From: Amycolatopsis umgeniensis
GTDB lineage: Bacteria; Actinomycetota; Actinomycetes; Mycobacteriales; Pseudonocardiaceae
Length of the DNA stretch: 64,000 bases
Assembly: GCF_014205155.1 (NCBI RefSeq)
Contig: NZ_JACHMX010000001.1
Span: 868,001-932,000 of the forward strand
Direction of reading: 5' to 3'
The position numbers and the translations under genes were made by a program. Of the stretch, positions 45,846 to 53,783 are shown piece by piece (within the stretch, counting starts at the first letter, position 1; each line of letters begins with the position of its first letter). Below the pieces are notes generated by a model. The model ran no database searches. It was not told the DNA's origin and saw only the letters and a program-made list of their open reading frames with translations.

Positions 45846-48686
45846 TCAGGCGGTTTTGGAACCCTCGCCGGACGCGTCGCGGAGCAGGTCGTCCGTCAGG
45901 ACGGTGCGCGAAGGCAGCCCCAGTTTGCGCAGCGCGCGCCCGACGTGGATCTCGACCGTCCGCGGCGACAGGAACAGCCGCTCGCCGATCTCCCGGTTGG
46001 TGAGGTTCCGGGCGGCGAGCCGGGCGACCTCGAGTTCCCTCGGCGACAGCGTTTCGCCGTACCCTTTGCGGCCGCGCCGGGGCATCTCCGGATCACAGCG
46101 GCGCAGTGACCGGCGGCAGCGGAGCGCGTCCACGGCGGCGCCGAGGCTCGCGTACGCCGTCTCCGCGGTGGTGAAAGAGGCGACGGCACGCTCCCGTTCA
46201 CCGGCTTCCAAGAAGCATCCGGCCCCGAGTTCGTCGGCGTAGGCGGCGAAATACGGCAAAGGCAGCGCGTGATAGGCCCGCGCGGCGCCGAGCAGCAGAT
46301 CGCCCGCGGCGAGCGTCTCGCCGCGGGCTTGGGTGAGCATGCCCCGGCACAGCAGCGCCGCCGCGTTGGCGACCGGTGTGTCCTTGCCGTCGATGCCCTG
46401 CCGGTATTCCGCGAGCAGTTCTCGCGCCTCGACATGCTGCCCCAGCCCGAGCATGGTGCGCACGGCGAACGGCATCAGTTCGGCCGCCCAGACCCAGTTG
46501 TTCTTGCGCCGCACGGTCTCCAGGCCGTACTCGGCCAGACGCCGGGCGGCCTGCAGATCCTTGCCCGCCTGGTGGACCGCGACGCGGCCCGCGTAGGCCG
46601 ACGCCTGCACCGGGACACTGCCCGCGGAAAGCGCGAACGCCGCGTCGAAACTGCGCAGTGCCGCCGTCGGCCGGTGTTGCCCGTACTCGTACCAGCCGAG
46701 CACGAGCAGCGGCTCGGCGGCGAGCGAACTGTCCTTGTCGACCCGCGTCAGCATCGCCCGCGCCTTCTCGGCGACGCTCGACCACTCCCCCATCGCGAGA
46801 TCCAGCCGGAGTTCGGTGCCGTCGGCGAGTGCGTCGAGATAGGGCTGGTGGTCGTCGCGGATCAGCCGCCGCGCTGTCGTGAGATAGGCCCGCGCGACCG
46901 GATAGTGCCCGTTCCACGCCACCGCGTCGGCGAGGTTGATGTAGGTCCGGGCCACCTGGCGGCAGACCTCGGCCGATTCCGGCGCCCGCGGCAGGGCCGC
47001 GATGTCCTCCCAGGCCTCCGGATCGGCGATCTGCATCCGCGCCGAAAGCCGGTTGGCCGCGATCGCGGCGAGCAGCCCGGCGTCGTGTTCCCCCTTGCTC
47101 ACCTGTTCGGCTTCGTCGAGCCAGCGGAAGTTCTCCTCGACCGGCACCGTCCCGATATGCGGCAGCGCCAACGTGACCAGCCCCCTGGCGAGCAGCGCCT
47201 GCCGCCTGCCGAGGTCGGCCGCGCCCAGTTCGATCTCGAGCCTGCCCGCTTCGACCTTGCCGACCTGGTTGATCAGCACCTGACCGAGATGGACCCGGAT
47301 CTCGCCCCGCGCGGCCTTGCTCAGCGGCCATTCGCGCAGGATCTCCCGCAGCAGCCGGACAGTGCCGGCGTGGGCGATACTGCGCGGCAGCTCCCTGCCG
47401 AGCCGGACGGCGAACGACTCGCGTGCCGTCCTCGGCAGGTCGGCGTCCCGCAAAGCCGCTTCGAGCAGACGGCTCGCTTCCTCGGTCCGGCCGTCTTCGA
47501 TGGCGTTGTCGACGGCGACACCGGTCCACTGTGTCCACGCGACGAGATCGCCCGCCAGCCGCGCGTGCCGGGCGATGAGCGACGCGAACGGTTCCGTGCC
47601 GGAGGCGAGCCGGGCGGCCGCGCGACCGTGCATCGCGCACCGCTGCGGGCCGGGGAGCAACGCGTAGACGGCTTCGGCGATCAGCGGGCTCCCCGAGACG
47701 TATCGGCCTCGTCCGAGATCCCGCAGCAGTCCCGCTTCCACGGCTTCGGTGACCGCGCCCGGGATCTCTCCGGACGAGGATGCCGCCACCGCGCCCAGAT
47801 CCGCTTCCCCGGCGGACGATCCCAGCACCGCGGCCGCGCGGACGACGTCCCGCGCGGCCGGGCCGATCGCCGCCATCAGCCCGTCGATCCGGCCGCGCAC
47901 GACCGGTGGCGCGGCCGCCGACGCCAGTCTGTCCGCCGAAAGCGACTCGGCCGTGTCACCGACGCTCTGCACCAGCGCGGTCAGGTCGACGGCGATCCCG
48001 GACGTCCGCCGGTGCGCCGCTTCGGCGAAATCCGGCGCACAGCGGCCGAAGGTCGCGTCCAGCAGCGTCCGCACCTGGACGGAGGTGAACGCGGGAAGCG
48101 AGAGATACGCGGCGGTCTCGCGCATCGGCGGGAATCGCCGCGGTCCGTACGTCACCGAGCTGAGCACCACGCTCAGCCGCGGCGCGGGGGACGCCGCGAG
48201 CCCGCGCAGGAACTCCCACGTGTCGTCGTCGGCGCAGTGGACGTCGTCGAGCATCAGGACCGCCGGACCGCAGCCGGTCAGGACTTCGCGCACGGCGCGG
48301 AATTCCTGCTGCCGGACGGTCTCGGCGTCCGCGTTCTCCGGGAACGGCGGCAGCCACGGCGACCATTCGGGGATCAGCCGCCGCAGGACGCCGGTCACCG
48401 GGGAGAAATCCGCCGCGTGGGCGGCGGCCACCTCACTCTTCCCGAGCAGCGCGTCGACCAAGGGCGCCAGGCGGCACGGCCGCGCGAACGAACCACAGCG
48501 GGCGGACCAGACCACGCGCGACGCGATCCCGGGGTGGGCGGCCAGTTCTGCGAGCAGACGGCTCCGGCCCACACCCGGTTCGCCCTCGACGACGGCGACC
48601 GACGGCGGGCTCGAGGTGACGCGCACCAGTTCGGCCAGTTCGGCGTCGCGGGCCACGAACACCGGTGCCGCACCGATCGTCGGCAT
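45846..48686 (-). CDS. LuxR-type large ATP-binding (LAL/MalT-like) regulator
   Basis: A 946-residue LAL regulator. The N-terminal STAND-type ATPase has Walker A EGEPGVGRSRLL and Walker B AVLMLDDVHCAD. The usual Walker A Lys is Arg, so ATP hydrolysis may be altered. A long helical TPR-like middle leads to a LuxR HTH at the C-terminus (LSPRELEVARLAARNLTNRE, IGERLFLSPRTVEIHVGRAL). Such proteins are activators switched by a ligand plus ATP. It sits between two secreted-protease units: the trypsin/subtilisin pair 172 bases downstream on the same strand and the papain-fold gene divergently upstream. It is the likely regulator of one or both. Confidence 0.9.
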   Translation of the reverse strand: MPTIGAAPVFVARDAELAELVRVTSSPPSVAVVEGEPGVGRSRLLAELAAHPGIASRVVWSARCGSFARPCRLAPLVDALLGKSEVAAAHAADFSPVTGVLRRLIPEWSPWLPPFPENADAETVRQQEFRAVREVLTGCGPAVLMLDDVHCADDDTWEFLRGLAASPAPRLSVVLSSVTYGPRRFPPMRETAAYLSLPAFTSVQVRTLLDATFGRCAPDFAEAAHRRTSGIAVDLTALVQSVGDTAESLSADRLASAAAPPVVRGRIDGLMAAIGPAARDVVRAAAVLGSSAGEADLGAVAASSSGEIPGAVTEAVEAGLLRDLGRGRYVSGSPLIAEAVYALLPGPQRCAMHGRAAARLASGTEPFASLIARHARLAGDLVAWTQWTGVAVDNAIEDGRTEEASRLLEAALRDADLPRTARESFAVRLGRELPRSIAHAGTVRLLREILREWPLSKAARGEIRVHLGQVLINQVGKVEAGRLEIELGAADLGRRQALLARGLVTLALPHIGTVPVEENFRWLDEAEQVSKGEHDAGLLAAIAANRLSARMQIADPEAWEDIAALPRAPESAEVCRQVARTYINLADAVAWNGHYPVARAYLTTARRLIRDDHQPYLDALADGTELRLDLAMGEWSSVAEKARAMLTRVDKDSSLAAEPLLVLGWYEYGQHRPTAALRSFDAAFALSAGSVPVQASAYAGRVAVHQAGKDLQAARRLAEYGLETVRRKNNWVWAAELMPFAVRTMLGLGQHVEARELLAEYRQGIDGKDTPVANAAALLCRGMLTQARGETLAAGDLLLGAARAYHALPLPYFAAYADELGAGCFLEAGERERAVASFTTAETAYASLGAAVDALRCRRSLRRCDPEMPRRGRKGYGETLSPRELEVARLAARNLTNREIGERLFLSPRTVEIHVGRALRKLGLPSRTVLTDDLLRDASGEGSKTA

Positions 48687-48783
48687 GCTCGGACCATACC
48701 GATAGGACACCCGCCGAAAGGCGGGAACACGAACAGTGACCGAGCGCCGCACGCTTTCCGCTGGTCCACACCACCGGAGTCAC

Positions 48784-48795
48784 CGAGTTAACTCG
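48784..48795. promoter_or_regulatory. CGAGTTAACTCG palindrome
   Basis: A perfect 12-base palindrome about 98 bases upstream of the LAL start. It is a possible regulator-binding site, unverified. Confidence 0.4.
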
Positions 48796-48834
48796 ATCGG
48801 GCGACGCCGACCTGCGCGGAGCGAATCCCCGCAT

Positions 48835-48862
48835 CGGCAATACGGACCCTTAGGTATTGCCG
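48835..48862. promoter_or_regulatory. CGGCAATAC-N10-GTATTGCCG inverted repeat
   Basis: Nine-base perfect arms are separated by 10 bases, in the middle of the divergent region. Arm spacing near one helical turn suits a dimeric activator such as the LAL protein; a short hairpin in mRNA is the alternative. Confidence 0.5.
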
Positions 48863-49059
48863 TGCACCTTGCCACGGATACCCCCGGAGGGTGAATCTCA
48901 GTCTGTTCGCAGTGCCCTTCTGTTACATCGCCACAGCGCAAGTCCCCTGCCCGCGCCGGTCGGCCACCCATTCGGGTAGCCGAAATCCCCACCTGTCCCC
49001 TCCGGGTAGCCACCCGCGCGTGCTTCGCGTTCGACCATCCAGTTAGGAGTGTTCCGACG

Positions 49060-49650
49060 GTGAAGACCTCATTCAGGCGCGGGCTGGCCACGGCCTGCGC
49101 CGGTGTCGCCGCGATGGTCGCCCTCCAGGCGCCCGCCTCCGCGGCGCCCGTGATCACGGCGGCCACCACGATCCCGATCAAGATGCAGGCGCAGGAGAAG
49201 AGCAACTGGTGCTGGGACGCCAGCGGCAACACCATCGCCGCCTGGTGGGGGCACAGCATCTCCCAGACGAAGTTCTGCCAGGTCGCGCACAACGAGTCCG
49301 GTTCGGACTGTGCGAACAACCAGGGCTACCTGAGCGATCAGCAGCGCGTGTTCCGCTGGCTCGGGTTCAGCAACGTCGGCACCTACAGCTCGTCGGGCCA
49401 GACGCTGAGCTTCGCCTCGATCAAGGGGCAGGTCGACGCACGGCAGCCGATCGGCACCCGGATCGGCTGGCGCAACGGTGGCGGCCACATGCACGTGCTC
49501 TACGGCTACGACAACACCAATGGCGCGACGACGGTCTACTACGGCGACCCGTGGGGTTCGAGCCCCCGCTACAACCAGATGAGCTACAACGCCTATCGGT
49601 CCAACAACTCGTTCACCTGGACCCACACCGTCTACGGGATCAAGGACTGA
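49060..49650 (+). CDS. secreted papain-fold cysteine peptidase (C39/C70-like)
   Basis: A 196-residue protein. Signal peptide 1-29 (ending ASAAP). The mature part has Gln45 and Cys51 (QEKSNWCWDASGNTIAAWW), a probable His at 143 or 145 (GGGHMHVLYGY) and Asp163 (YYGDPWG): a papain-like Gln-Cys-His-Asp set like C39 and AvrRpt2-type (C70) peptidases. Two more Cys (73, 84) may form a disulphide. It is exported and probably cleaves or cross-reacts with envelope or competitor proteins; the substrate is unknown. The start is GTG 49060, with AGGAG upstream. The anchored partner gene follows after 4 bases. Confidence 0.85.
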   Translation: MKTSFRRGLATACAGVAAMVALQAPASAAPVITAATTIPIKMQAQEKSNWCWDASGNTIAAWWGHSISQTKFCQVAHNESGSDCANNQGYLSDQQRVFRWLGFSNVGTYSSSGQTLSFASIKGQVDARQPIGTRIGWRNGGGHMHVLYGYDNTNGATTVYYGDPWGSSPRYNQMSYNAYRSNNSFTWTHTVYGIKD

Positions 49651-49654
49651 AACC

Positions 49655-50407
49655 ATGAAGCGAACCTTCCTCGGCGCCACGATCCTCGCCCTCGGACTGT
49701 CACTGGCGCTCGGCGGCCAGGCGTCCGCGGCCGACGCCCCCAGCGGCGCGCCCACCGCCGCCGACCTCGCCGCGGTGTCCACAGTGGTCACCAGCGACGC
49801 GACCACCCAGCGGCTCGCCAAGGCGGTGTTCCCCGGCGCCGCCAAGGCCGACACGGCCCTCGCGGCCAGGACCGCCAAGGCCGATCCGCGGACGCCGGTG
49901 GCGGTCTACCAGCCGACCGCGGGCTTCATCGCCGGAACGTCGGCCGTCCCCGCCGAACTCGCCTACGTCGCCACCCCAGCCACCCTGGGCAACGGCGACG
50001 CGGCGACGGTCTGGTCACAGCGCGAAGGGTCGGGCTGGTCGGTCTACAACGTCGCTTCGGGCGACGTCGAGAAGCGCCTCGCGGCGCGGACCGGCAAGGG
50101 CTACCTCCTGAGCGAACCGCAGGCCGGTGCCTGGTACGCCGTCGACGGGGACAAGGTGACCGTCCTCGACGGCTCGTCGGTGGCGAAGACCGGCGAGACG
50201 ATGACTCTCGCCGCCTACCGTGAGGCCCTGCAGAGCCGCTACGGCGACAAGCTGCCCGGCTCGACCTACGACCGTACCGGCGCGGCCGGCGGTTACGGTG
50301 CCTCCCCGGTCGGCGACGACTCGGTGCCGTGGTGGCCGTACGCGCTCGGCGCGGTCTTCCTCGCCGCGGCGGGCGCGGCCGTCACGCTCCGGCTCCGGCG
50401 GCAGTAA
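49655..50407 (+). CDS. membrane-anchored extracytoplasmic partner of the papain-fold peptidase
   Basis: A 250-residue protein with no recognised family. Signal peptide 1-25 (GGQASAAD). The extracytoplasmic part (about 26-220) is Ala-rich and contains ELAYVATPATLGNGDAATVW and AWYAVDGDKVTVLDGSSVAK. The end has one transmembrane helix (WPYALGAVFLAAAGAAVTL) and a basic RLRRQ tail, so it is a type I membrane protein. It starts 4 bases after the peptidase stop, so the two are surely co-transcribed. It could be the peptidase's receptor, inhibitor or membrane tether (inference). Confidence 0.75.
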   Translation: MKRTFLGATILALGLSLALGGQASAADAPSGAPTAADLAAVSTVVTSDATTQRLAKAVFPGAAKADTALAARTAKADPRTPVAVYQPTAGFIAGTSAVPAELAYVATPATLGNGDAATVWSQREGSGWSVYNVASGDVEKRLAARTGKGYLLSEPQAGAWYAVDGDKVTVLDGSSVAKTGETMTLAAYREALQSRYGDKLPGSTYDRTGAAGGYGASPVGDDSVPWWPYALGAVFLAAAGAAVTLRLRRQ

Positions 50408-50417
50408 GCACCAAGGA

Positions 50418-50464
50418 CTGAAGGGCGCTTTCCCCGCGTGTCATGCGGGGAAAGCGCCCTTCAG
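50418..50464. terminator. 20-base-arm perfect hairpin between convergent genes
   Basis: CTGAAGGGCGCTTTCCCCGC (50418-50437), a 7-base loop, then the exact complement (50445-50464). It abuts the monooxygenase stop and follows the anchored-protein gene by 10 bases, so it should terminate both. It shares TGAAGG/CCTTCA ends with the 20642 and 21013 elements. Confidence 0.85.
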
Positions 50465-51946
50465 CTACGCGAAGGTGTAGTCCTCGATCGGAAAACTCCC
50501 CGCCTCCTTGATCGCGTTCAAGGTGGAGGACGGCCGGAGCAACGTCGCCTCCCCGTGCGGGTTGAAGTAGTAGCTGTTCGCCGGAGCGCAGTTCCCGAGC
50601 GTGAAGATCGAGTCGCCGAGGCGTTCGGTCATCCGGTCGAGGAAAGCGTCGTTGGCCTGCTGCGTGACCTCGAACTCGGTCGCGCCGCGCCGCCGCATCG
50701 CGCCGAAAAGCCGGTCCATATGCCGCATCTGCGTCTCGATGGTGGTGAAGTAGGACAGTCCGGAGTAGGAATACGGGCTGTTGAGCGAGATGAAGTTGGG
50801 GAACTTGGGGATCGCGACGCCCTCGTAGGCCTGGAACCGGTTCTCCCGCCACCACTTCCCGAGGTCACGGCCGCCGCGGCCGATGATCTCGACCGCCGGG
50901 AAGTTCGCCTCCCACAGGTCGAAGCCGGTCGCCAGCACCAGGACGTCGATGTCCCTCCGCCCGCCGTCGGCGGTCTCGATGCCGGTCTCGTCGATCTTCG
51001 CGATGGACTTCGTCTCCAGGTGCACGTGGTCCTTGGTGAAGGACGGGTAGTACTCGTTGGAGAACGTCGGGCGCTTGCAGCCGAACGAATAGCGCGGCGT
51101 CAGTTCCGCGCGCAGTCCCGGATCCCGCACCTGACGGCGGAGATGCGCCTGGCACCACAGCTTGCCGAGCCGGTTCGCGATCGGCAGCTGCTTGTAGTGC
51201 AGGACACCGGAGACCATCATCAGTTCCAGCAGGGCCGTCCCGGTCAGCCGGGCGACGCGCTGGGTGAGCGGGACAGCCGCGAAAGCGCGCCGGACCGCCT
51301 TGGGCACCGGGAAGTCCAGTTTGGGGCTCACCCAGATCGGGGTCCGCTGGTACACGCTGAGTTCCCGTGCGACCTTCGCGATCTCGGGGATCAGCTGGAC
51401 GGCTGTCGCGCCGGTGCCGATCACCGCCACGCGTTTGCCCGCGAGGTCGTAGCCGTCGTCCCAGGCGGTGGTGTGGATGACCTTGCCGCCGAAGGTCTCG
51501 ATCCCGGCGATGTCGGGTTTCTTGGGCTGGGAAAGGAATCCGGTCGCGGTGAGGAGGTACTTGGCGGTGACCGGCTCGGCGTCGGCGCGCGAGACCGTCC
51601 AGTGCGCGTTCGCCTCGTCCCAGACCGCGCCGGTGACAACAGTGCCGAAGCGCATGTAGCGCCGCAGCCGGTACTTGTCCGCGACGTGTTCGGCGTACCG
51701 CTTGAGTTCCGCGCCCGGCGCGAAAAGGCGCGACCAGTGCGGGTTCGGCTCGAACGAGTACGAGTAGGTGGCGGAAGGGATGTCGACGGCCAGCCCCGGG
51801 TAGCGGTTCACGTGCCAGGTGCCGCCGAGGTCGGACTCGCGTTCGAGGATGAGCAGATTGTCGTAGCCGAGCCGGTTGAGCTGGATCGCCGCGCCCATCC
51901 CGCCGAAACCGGCCCCGACGACGACGGCGTCGTACTGCGCGTTCAT
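50465..51946 (-). CDS. Baeyer-Villiger-type flavin monooxygenase
   Basis: A 493-residue flavoprotein. FAD motif VVVGAGFGGMGAAIQL at residues 8-23, the BVMO fingerprint FGGKVIHTTAWDD (FxGxxxHxxxWD), the NADPH motif VAVIGTGATAVQLIPE and the late DVLVLATGFD. It should insert oxygen into ketones or oxidise heteroatoms with NADPH and O2. ATG 51946 overlaps the SDR stop (ATGA), so it is translated with the SDR and patatin genes. The set resembles the mycobacterial mymA cluster (monooxygenase, SDR, lipase), linked to fatty/mycolic acid metabolism there. Confidence 0.92.
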   Translation of the reverse strand: MNAQYDAVVVGAGFGGMGAAIQLNRLGYDNLLILERESDLGGTWHVNRYPGLAVDIPSATYSYSFEPNPHWSRLFAPGAELKRYAEHVADKYRLRRYMRFGTVVTGAVWDEANAHWTVSRADAEPVTAKYLLTATGFLSQPKKPDIAGIETFGGKVIHTTAWDDGYDLAGKRVAVIGTGATAVQLIPEIAKVARELSVYQRTPIWVSPKLDFPVPKAVRRAFAAVPLTQRVARLTGTALLELMMVSGVLHYKQLPIANRLGKLWCQAHLRRQVRDPGLRAELTPRYSFGCKRPTFSNEYYPSFTKDHVHLETKSIAKIDETGIETADGGRRDIDVLVLATGFDLWEANFPAVEIIGRGGRDLGKWWRENRFQAYEGVAIPKFPNFISLNSPYSYSGLSYFTTIETQMRHMDRLFGAMRRRGATEFEVTQQANDAFLDRMTERLGDSIFTLGNCAPANSYYFNPHGEATLLRPSSTLNAIKEAGSFPIEDYTFA

Positions 51947-52791
51947 GCGTTTTCCTCCCGGTGGGTGTCCTGGTGGAGGCGGGCGCGGTAGCCGTCCCGC
52001 TCCGGTGAATCGGGGCGCAGGGCCCGGTCGTCCCGCATCAGGCGGCGGAAGGCGTTGAGCGCCGGTTCCGGTGTGATGGCGGCGAGGGACGCGAGCGCGC
52101 CGACGTAGCCGGGCACGGCGATCTCCGCGGCCCTGGTGCGGACGGAATCCACGACGGCGTCGGCGATCCGGCCCGGTTTCACCTTCGGGATCGGCCGCAT
52201 GTCGAGCCCCGACGCGAGCGCCGTGTCGACAGCCGAAGGCAGCACGGCGGAGACGCTCACCCCGTGCGGCGCGTACTCCAGCCGGGTCGCCGCTGTCAGC
52301 CCGACGACGGCGAACTTGCTGGCGTTGTAGATCGCCAGTCCCTTGACGGGGAATTTCCCGGCCAGCGAAGCGACGTTGACGACATGTCCCCTGCCTCGCT
52401 CCAGCATTCCGGGCAGGGCCAGCCGCATACCGTGGACGACGCCGAAGACGTTGACCTCCATGGTCGCCCGGTTCAGCGCGTCGGAGAGATCGAGGAAACC
52501 GCCGTTCGGCATGATCCCGGCGTTGTTGACGAGTACCGCGAGCGGCCCGTTCGCCTGTTCGGCGTCCCGGAGGAAGGCGGCGAAGGAGACCTGGTCGGCG
52601 ACGTCGAGAAGGTGCGCCGTCCCGCCGATGTCGGCGGCGGTGCGTTTCGCGGCTTCGAGGTCGAGGTCGCCGATGGACACGCGCGCGCCGAGAGCGGCCA
52701 TCCGTTCCGCGGTCGCGCGGCCGATGCCCTGCCCCGCGCCGGTGATCGCCACATGCGCCCCATCGAGGTCGAGGTCCGGATACTTGCTCAT
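51943..52791 (-). CDS. short-chain dehydrogenase/reductase
   Basis: A 282-residue SDR. Cofactor motif ITGAGQGIGRAT at about 16-27, Asp at the NAD/NADP-selecting position (SIGDLDLEAAKR), VNNAG, the serine region NVASLAG and the catalytic YNASK. The C-terminus extends past the usual end (MRDDRALRPDSPERDGYRAR). It overlaps the upstream patatin gene and the downstream monooxygenase gene by 4 bases each. It could supply a ketone for the monooxygenase by oxidising an alcohol (inference from the operon). Confidence 0.9.
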   Translation of the reverse strand: MSKYPDLDLDGAHVAITGAGQGIGRATAERMAALGARVSIGDLDLEAAKRTAADIGGTAHLLDVADQVSFAAFLRDAEQANGPLAVLVNNAGIMPNGGFLDLSDALNRATMEVNVFGVVHGMRLALPGMLERGRGHVVNVASLAGKFPVKGLAIYNASKFAVVGLTAATRLEYAPHGVSVSAVLPSAVDTALASGLDMRPIPKVKPGRIADAVVDSVRTRAAEIAVPGYVGALASLAAITPEPALNAFRRLMRDDRALRPDSPERDGYRARLHQDTHREENA

Positions 52792-53735
52792 GCGCGCACT
52801 CCCTCTCGTGCGAAGGCGTCGGCGACCAGGCCTGGCGCCGTCCTCGACGCCGTGGCGAGCACGTGCTCCCGGCGCCGTCCGTCCATGAAGTTGGCGCCCA
52901 TGGCGGCGAGATCGGCCGGTCCTGGTTCGATCCGGACCACTCGGACTCCCGCCGCGCGCAGCCTCCGCGCCTCGTCGTCGACGCGTCTGGTCATCGCTGT
53001 CCGCAGCAGGCGTTCCAGCCGGGCCGGACCGCGGGCCGGAGCACCGCCTTCACTGCTCATCGGCGCGATCAGCACGACCTCGCCGACGTCATGCCCCAGC
53101 AGGAGATCGGCCGAGGTCGGCGAAACCGTCCCGCCGTCGAGCAGCGGTCGTCCGTCCACAACGGACGGTGGGAACCAGCCAGGGATCGCCCAGGACGCGG
53201 CGATCGCCTCGCCGAGCCGGGCGGGTGGCGCGTCTTCGGCGCCGAGAGCGACCCGCCCGCCCGCCGGATCCGTGGCCACCAGCCAGGTCGCGGGATGCGG
53301 CACCCAGCCGCCGGGCGCCAGCGCGTCCCCGAGTTCGCGGAGCCAACCGGCGTCTCCCCTGCCCAGGGGCAGGAGCCCCGCGAGACCGGCGAGCGTGTCG
53401 ACGTCCCGCTGCAGCGCGGCCCGGACCAGCTTGGCCGCGGGCCACCGCGGGAACGGTACCGGCGGGAACCGGTTCGGCACCCGGCTGACGTGGGCGGCCA
53501 CCACGGGATCGCCGTCCGGCGCCCCGGCCAGCGCGCCGAGGATCGCCTTCGCCGGGATGCCCGCCCCGAGCATGGCCACCGCCTCGGCACCGGCCGAGGT
53601 CCCGATCAGGACGTCCGCCTCGCGCGGGTCCCAGCCTGTCCGGGTGTGCAGCGCTTCGAGGACCGCCGCGGTCCAGGCGAAGCCCGAGGTCCCGCCGCAG
53701 CCGAGCACCAGCGCTCTTGCGGAATGACGTGTCAT
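52788..53735 (-). CDS. patatin-like phospholipase
   Basis: A 315-residue patatin-fold protein. The glycine-rich oxyanion loop is LGCGGTSG at 11-18, the nucleophile Ser is in IGTSAGAEA, and the catalytic Asp is in LLDGGTVSPT, giving the Ser-Asp dyad. It should hydrolyse acyl groups from lipids. No signal peptide. First gene of the three-gene operon, its ATG lies in an ATGAC-GT-GTCAT palindrome shared with the divergent tetR promoter, so it is probably under TetR control. Confidence 0.9.
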   Translation of the reverse strand: MTRHSARALVLGCGGTSGFAWTAAVLEALHTRTGWDPREADVLIGTSAGAEAVAMLGAGIPAKAILGALAGAPDGDPVVAAHVSRVPNRFPPVPFPRWPAAKLVRAALQRDVDTLAGLAGLLPLGRGDAGWLRELGDALAPGGWVPHPATWLVATDPAGGRVALGAEDAPPARLGEAIAASWAIPGWFPPSVVDGRPLLDGGTVSPTSADLLLGHDVGEVVLIAPMSSEGGAPARGPARLERLLRTAMTRRVDDEARRLRAAGVRVVRIEPGPADLAAMGANFMDGRRREHVLATASRTAPGLVADAFAREGVRA

Positions 53736-53736
53736 T
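53723..53736. promoter_or_regulatory. AATGAC-GT-GTCATT operator candidate
   Basis: A 14-base inverted repeat with 6-base arms covers the patatin start codon and faces the divergent tetR at 53784. A half-site GTCATTT recurs at 53750. TetR binding here would block the patatin-SDR-monooxygenase operon. Confidence 0.5.
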
Positions 53737-53783
53737 TCCGGAACGGTATGTCATTTGAACGTCCGGGGCAATAAGCTGGCGGG

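Larger units (their letters stand above)
48687..49059. other. 373-base divergent control region
   Basis: No gene is seen between the LAL regulator and the papain-fold protease gene. It contains the palindrome at 48784 and the inverted repeat at 48835, both noted separately. The length is ample for two divergent promoters with activator sites. Confidence 0.6.

Noticed and set aside
46269..48791. 840-residue open frame on the plus strand
   Set aside because: It is antisense to the LAL regulator, and its composition (Arg-, Gly- and Gln-rich) is that of a shadow frame.
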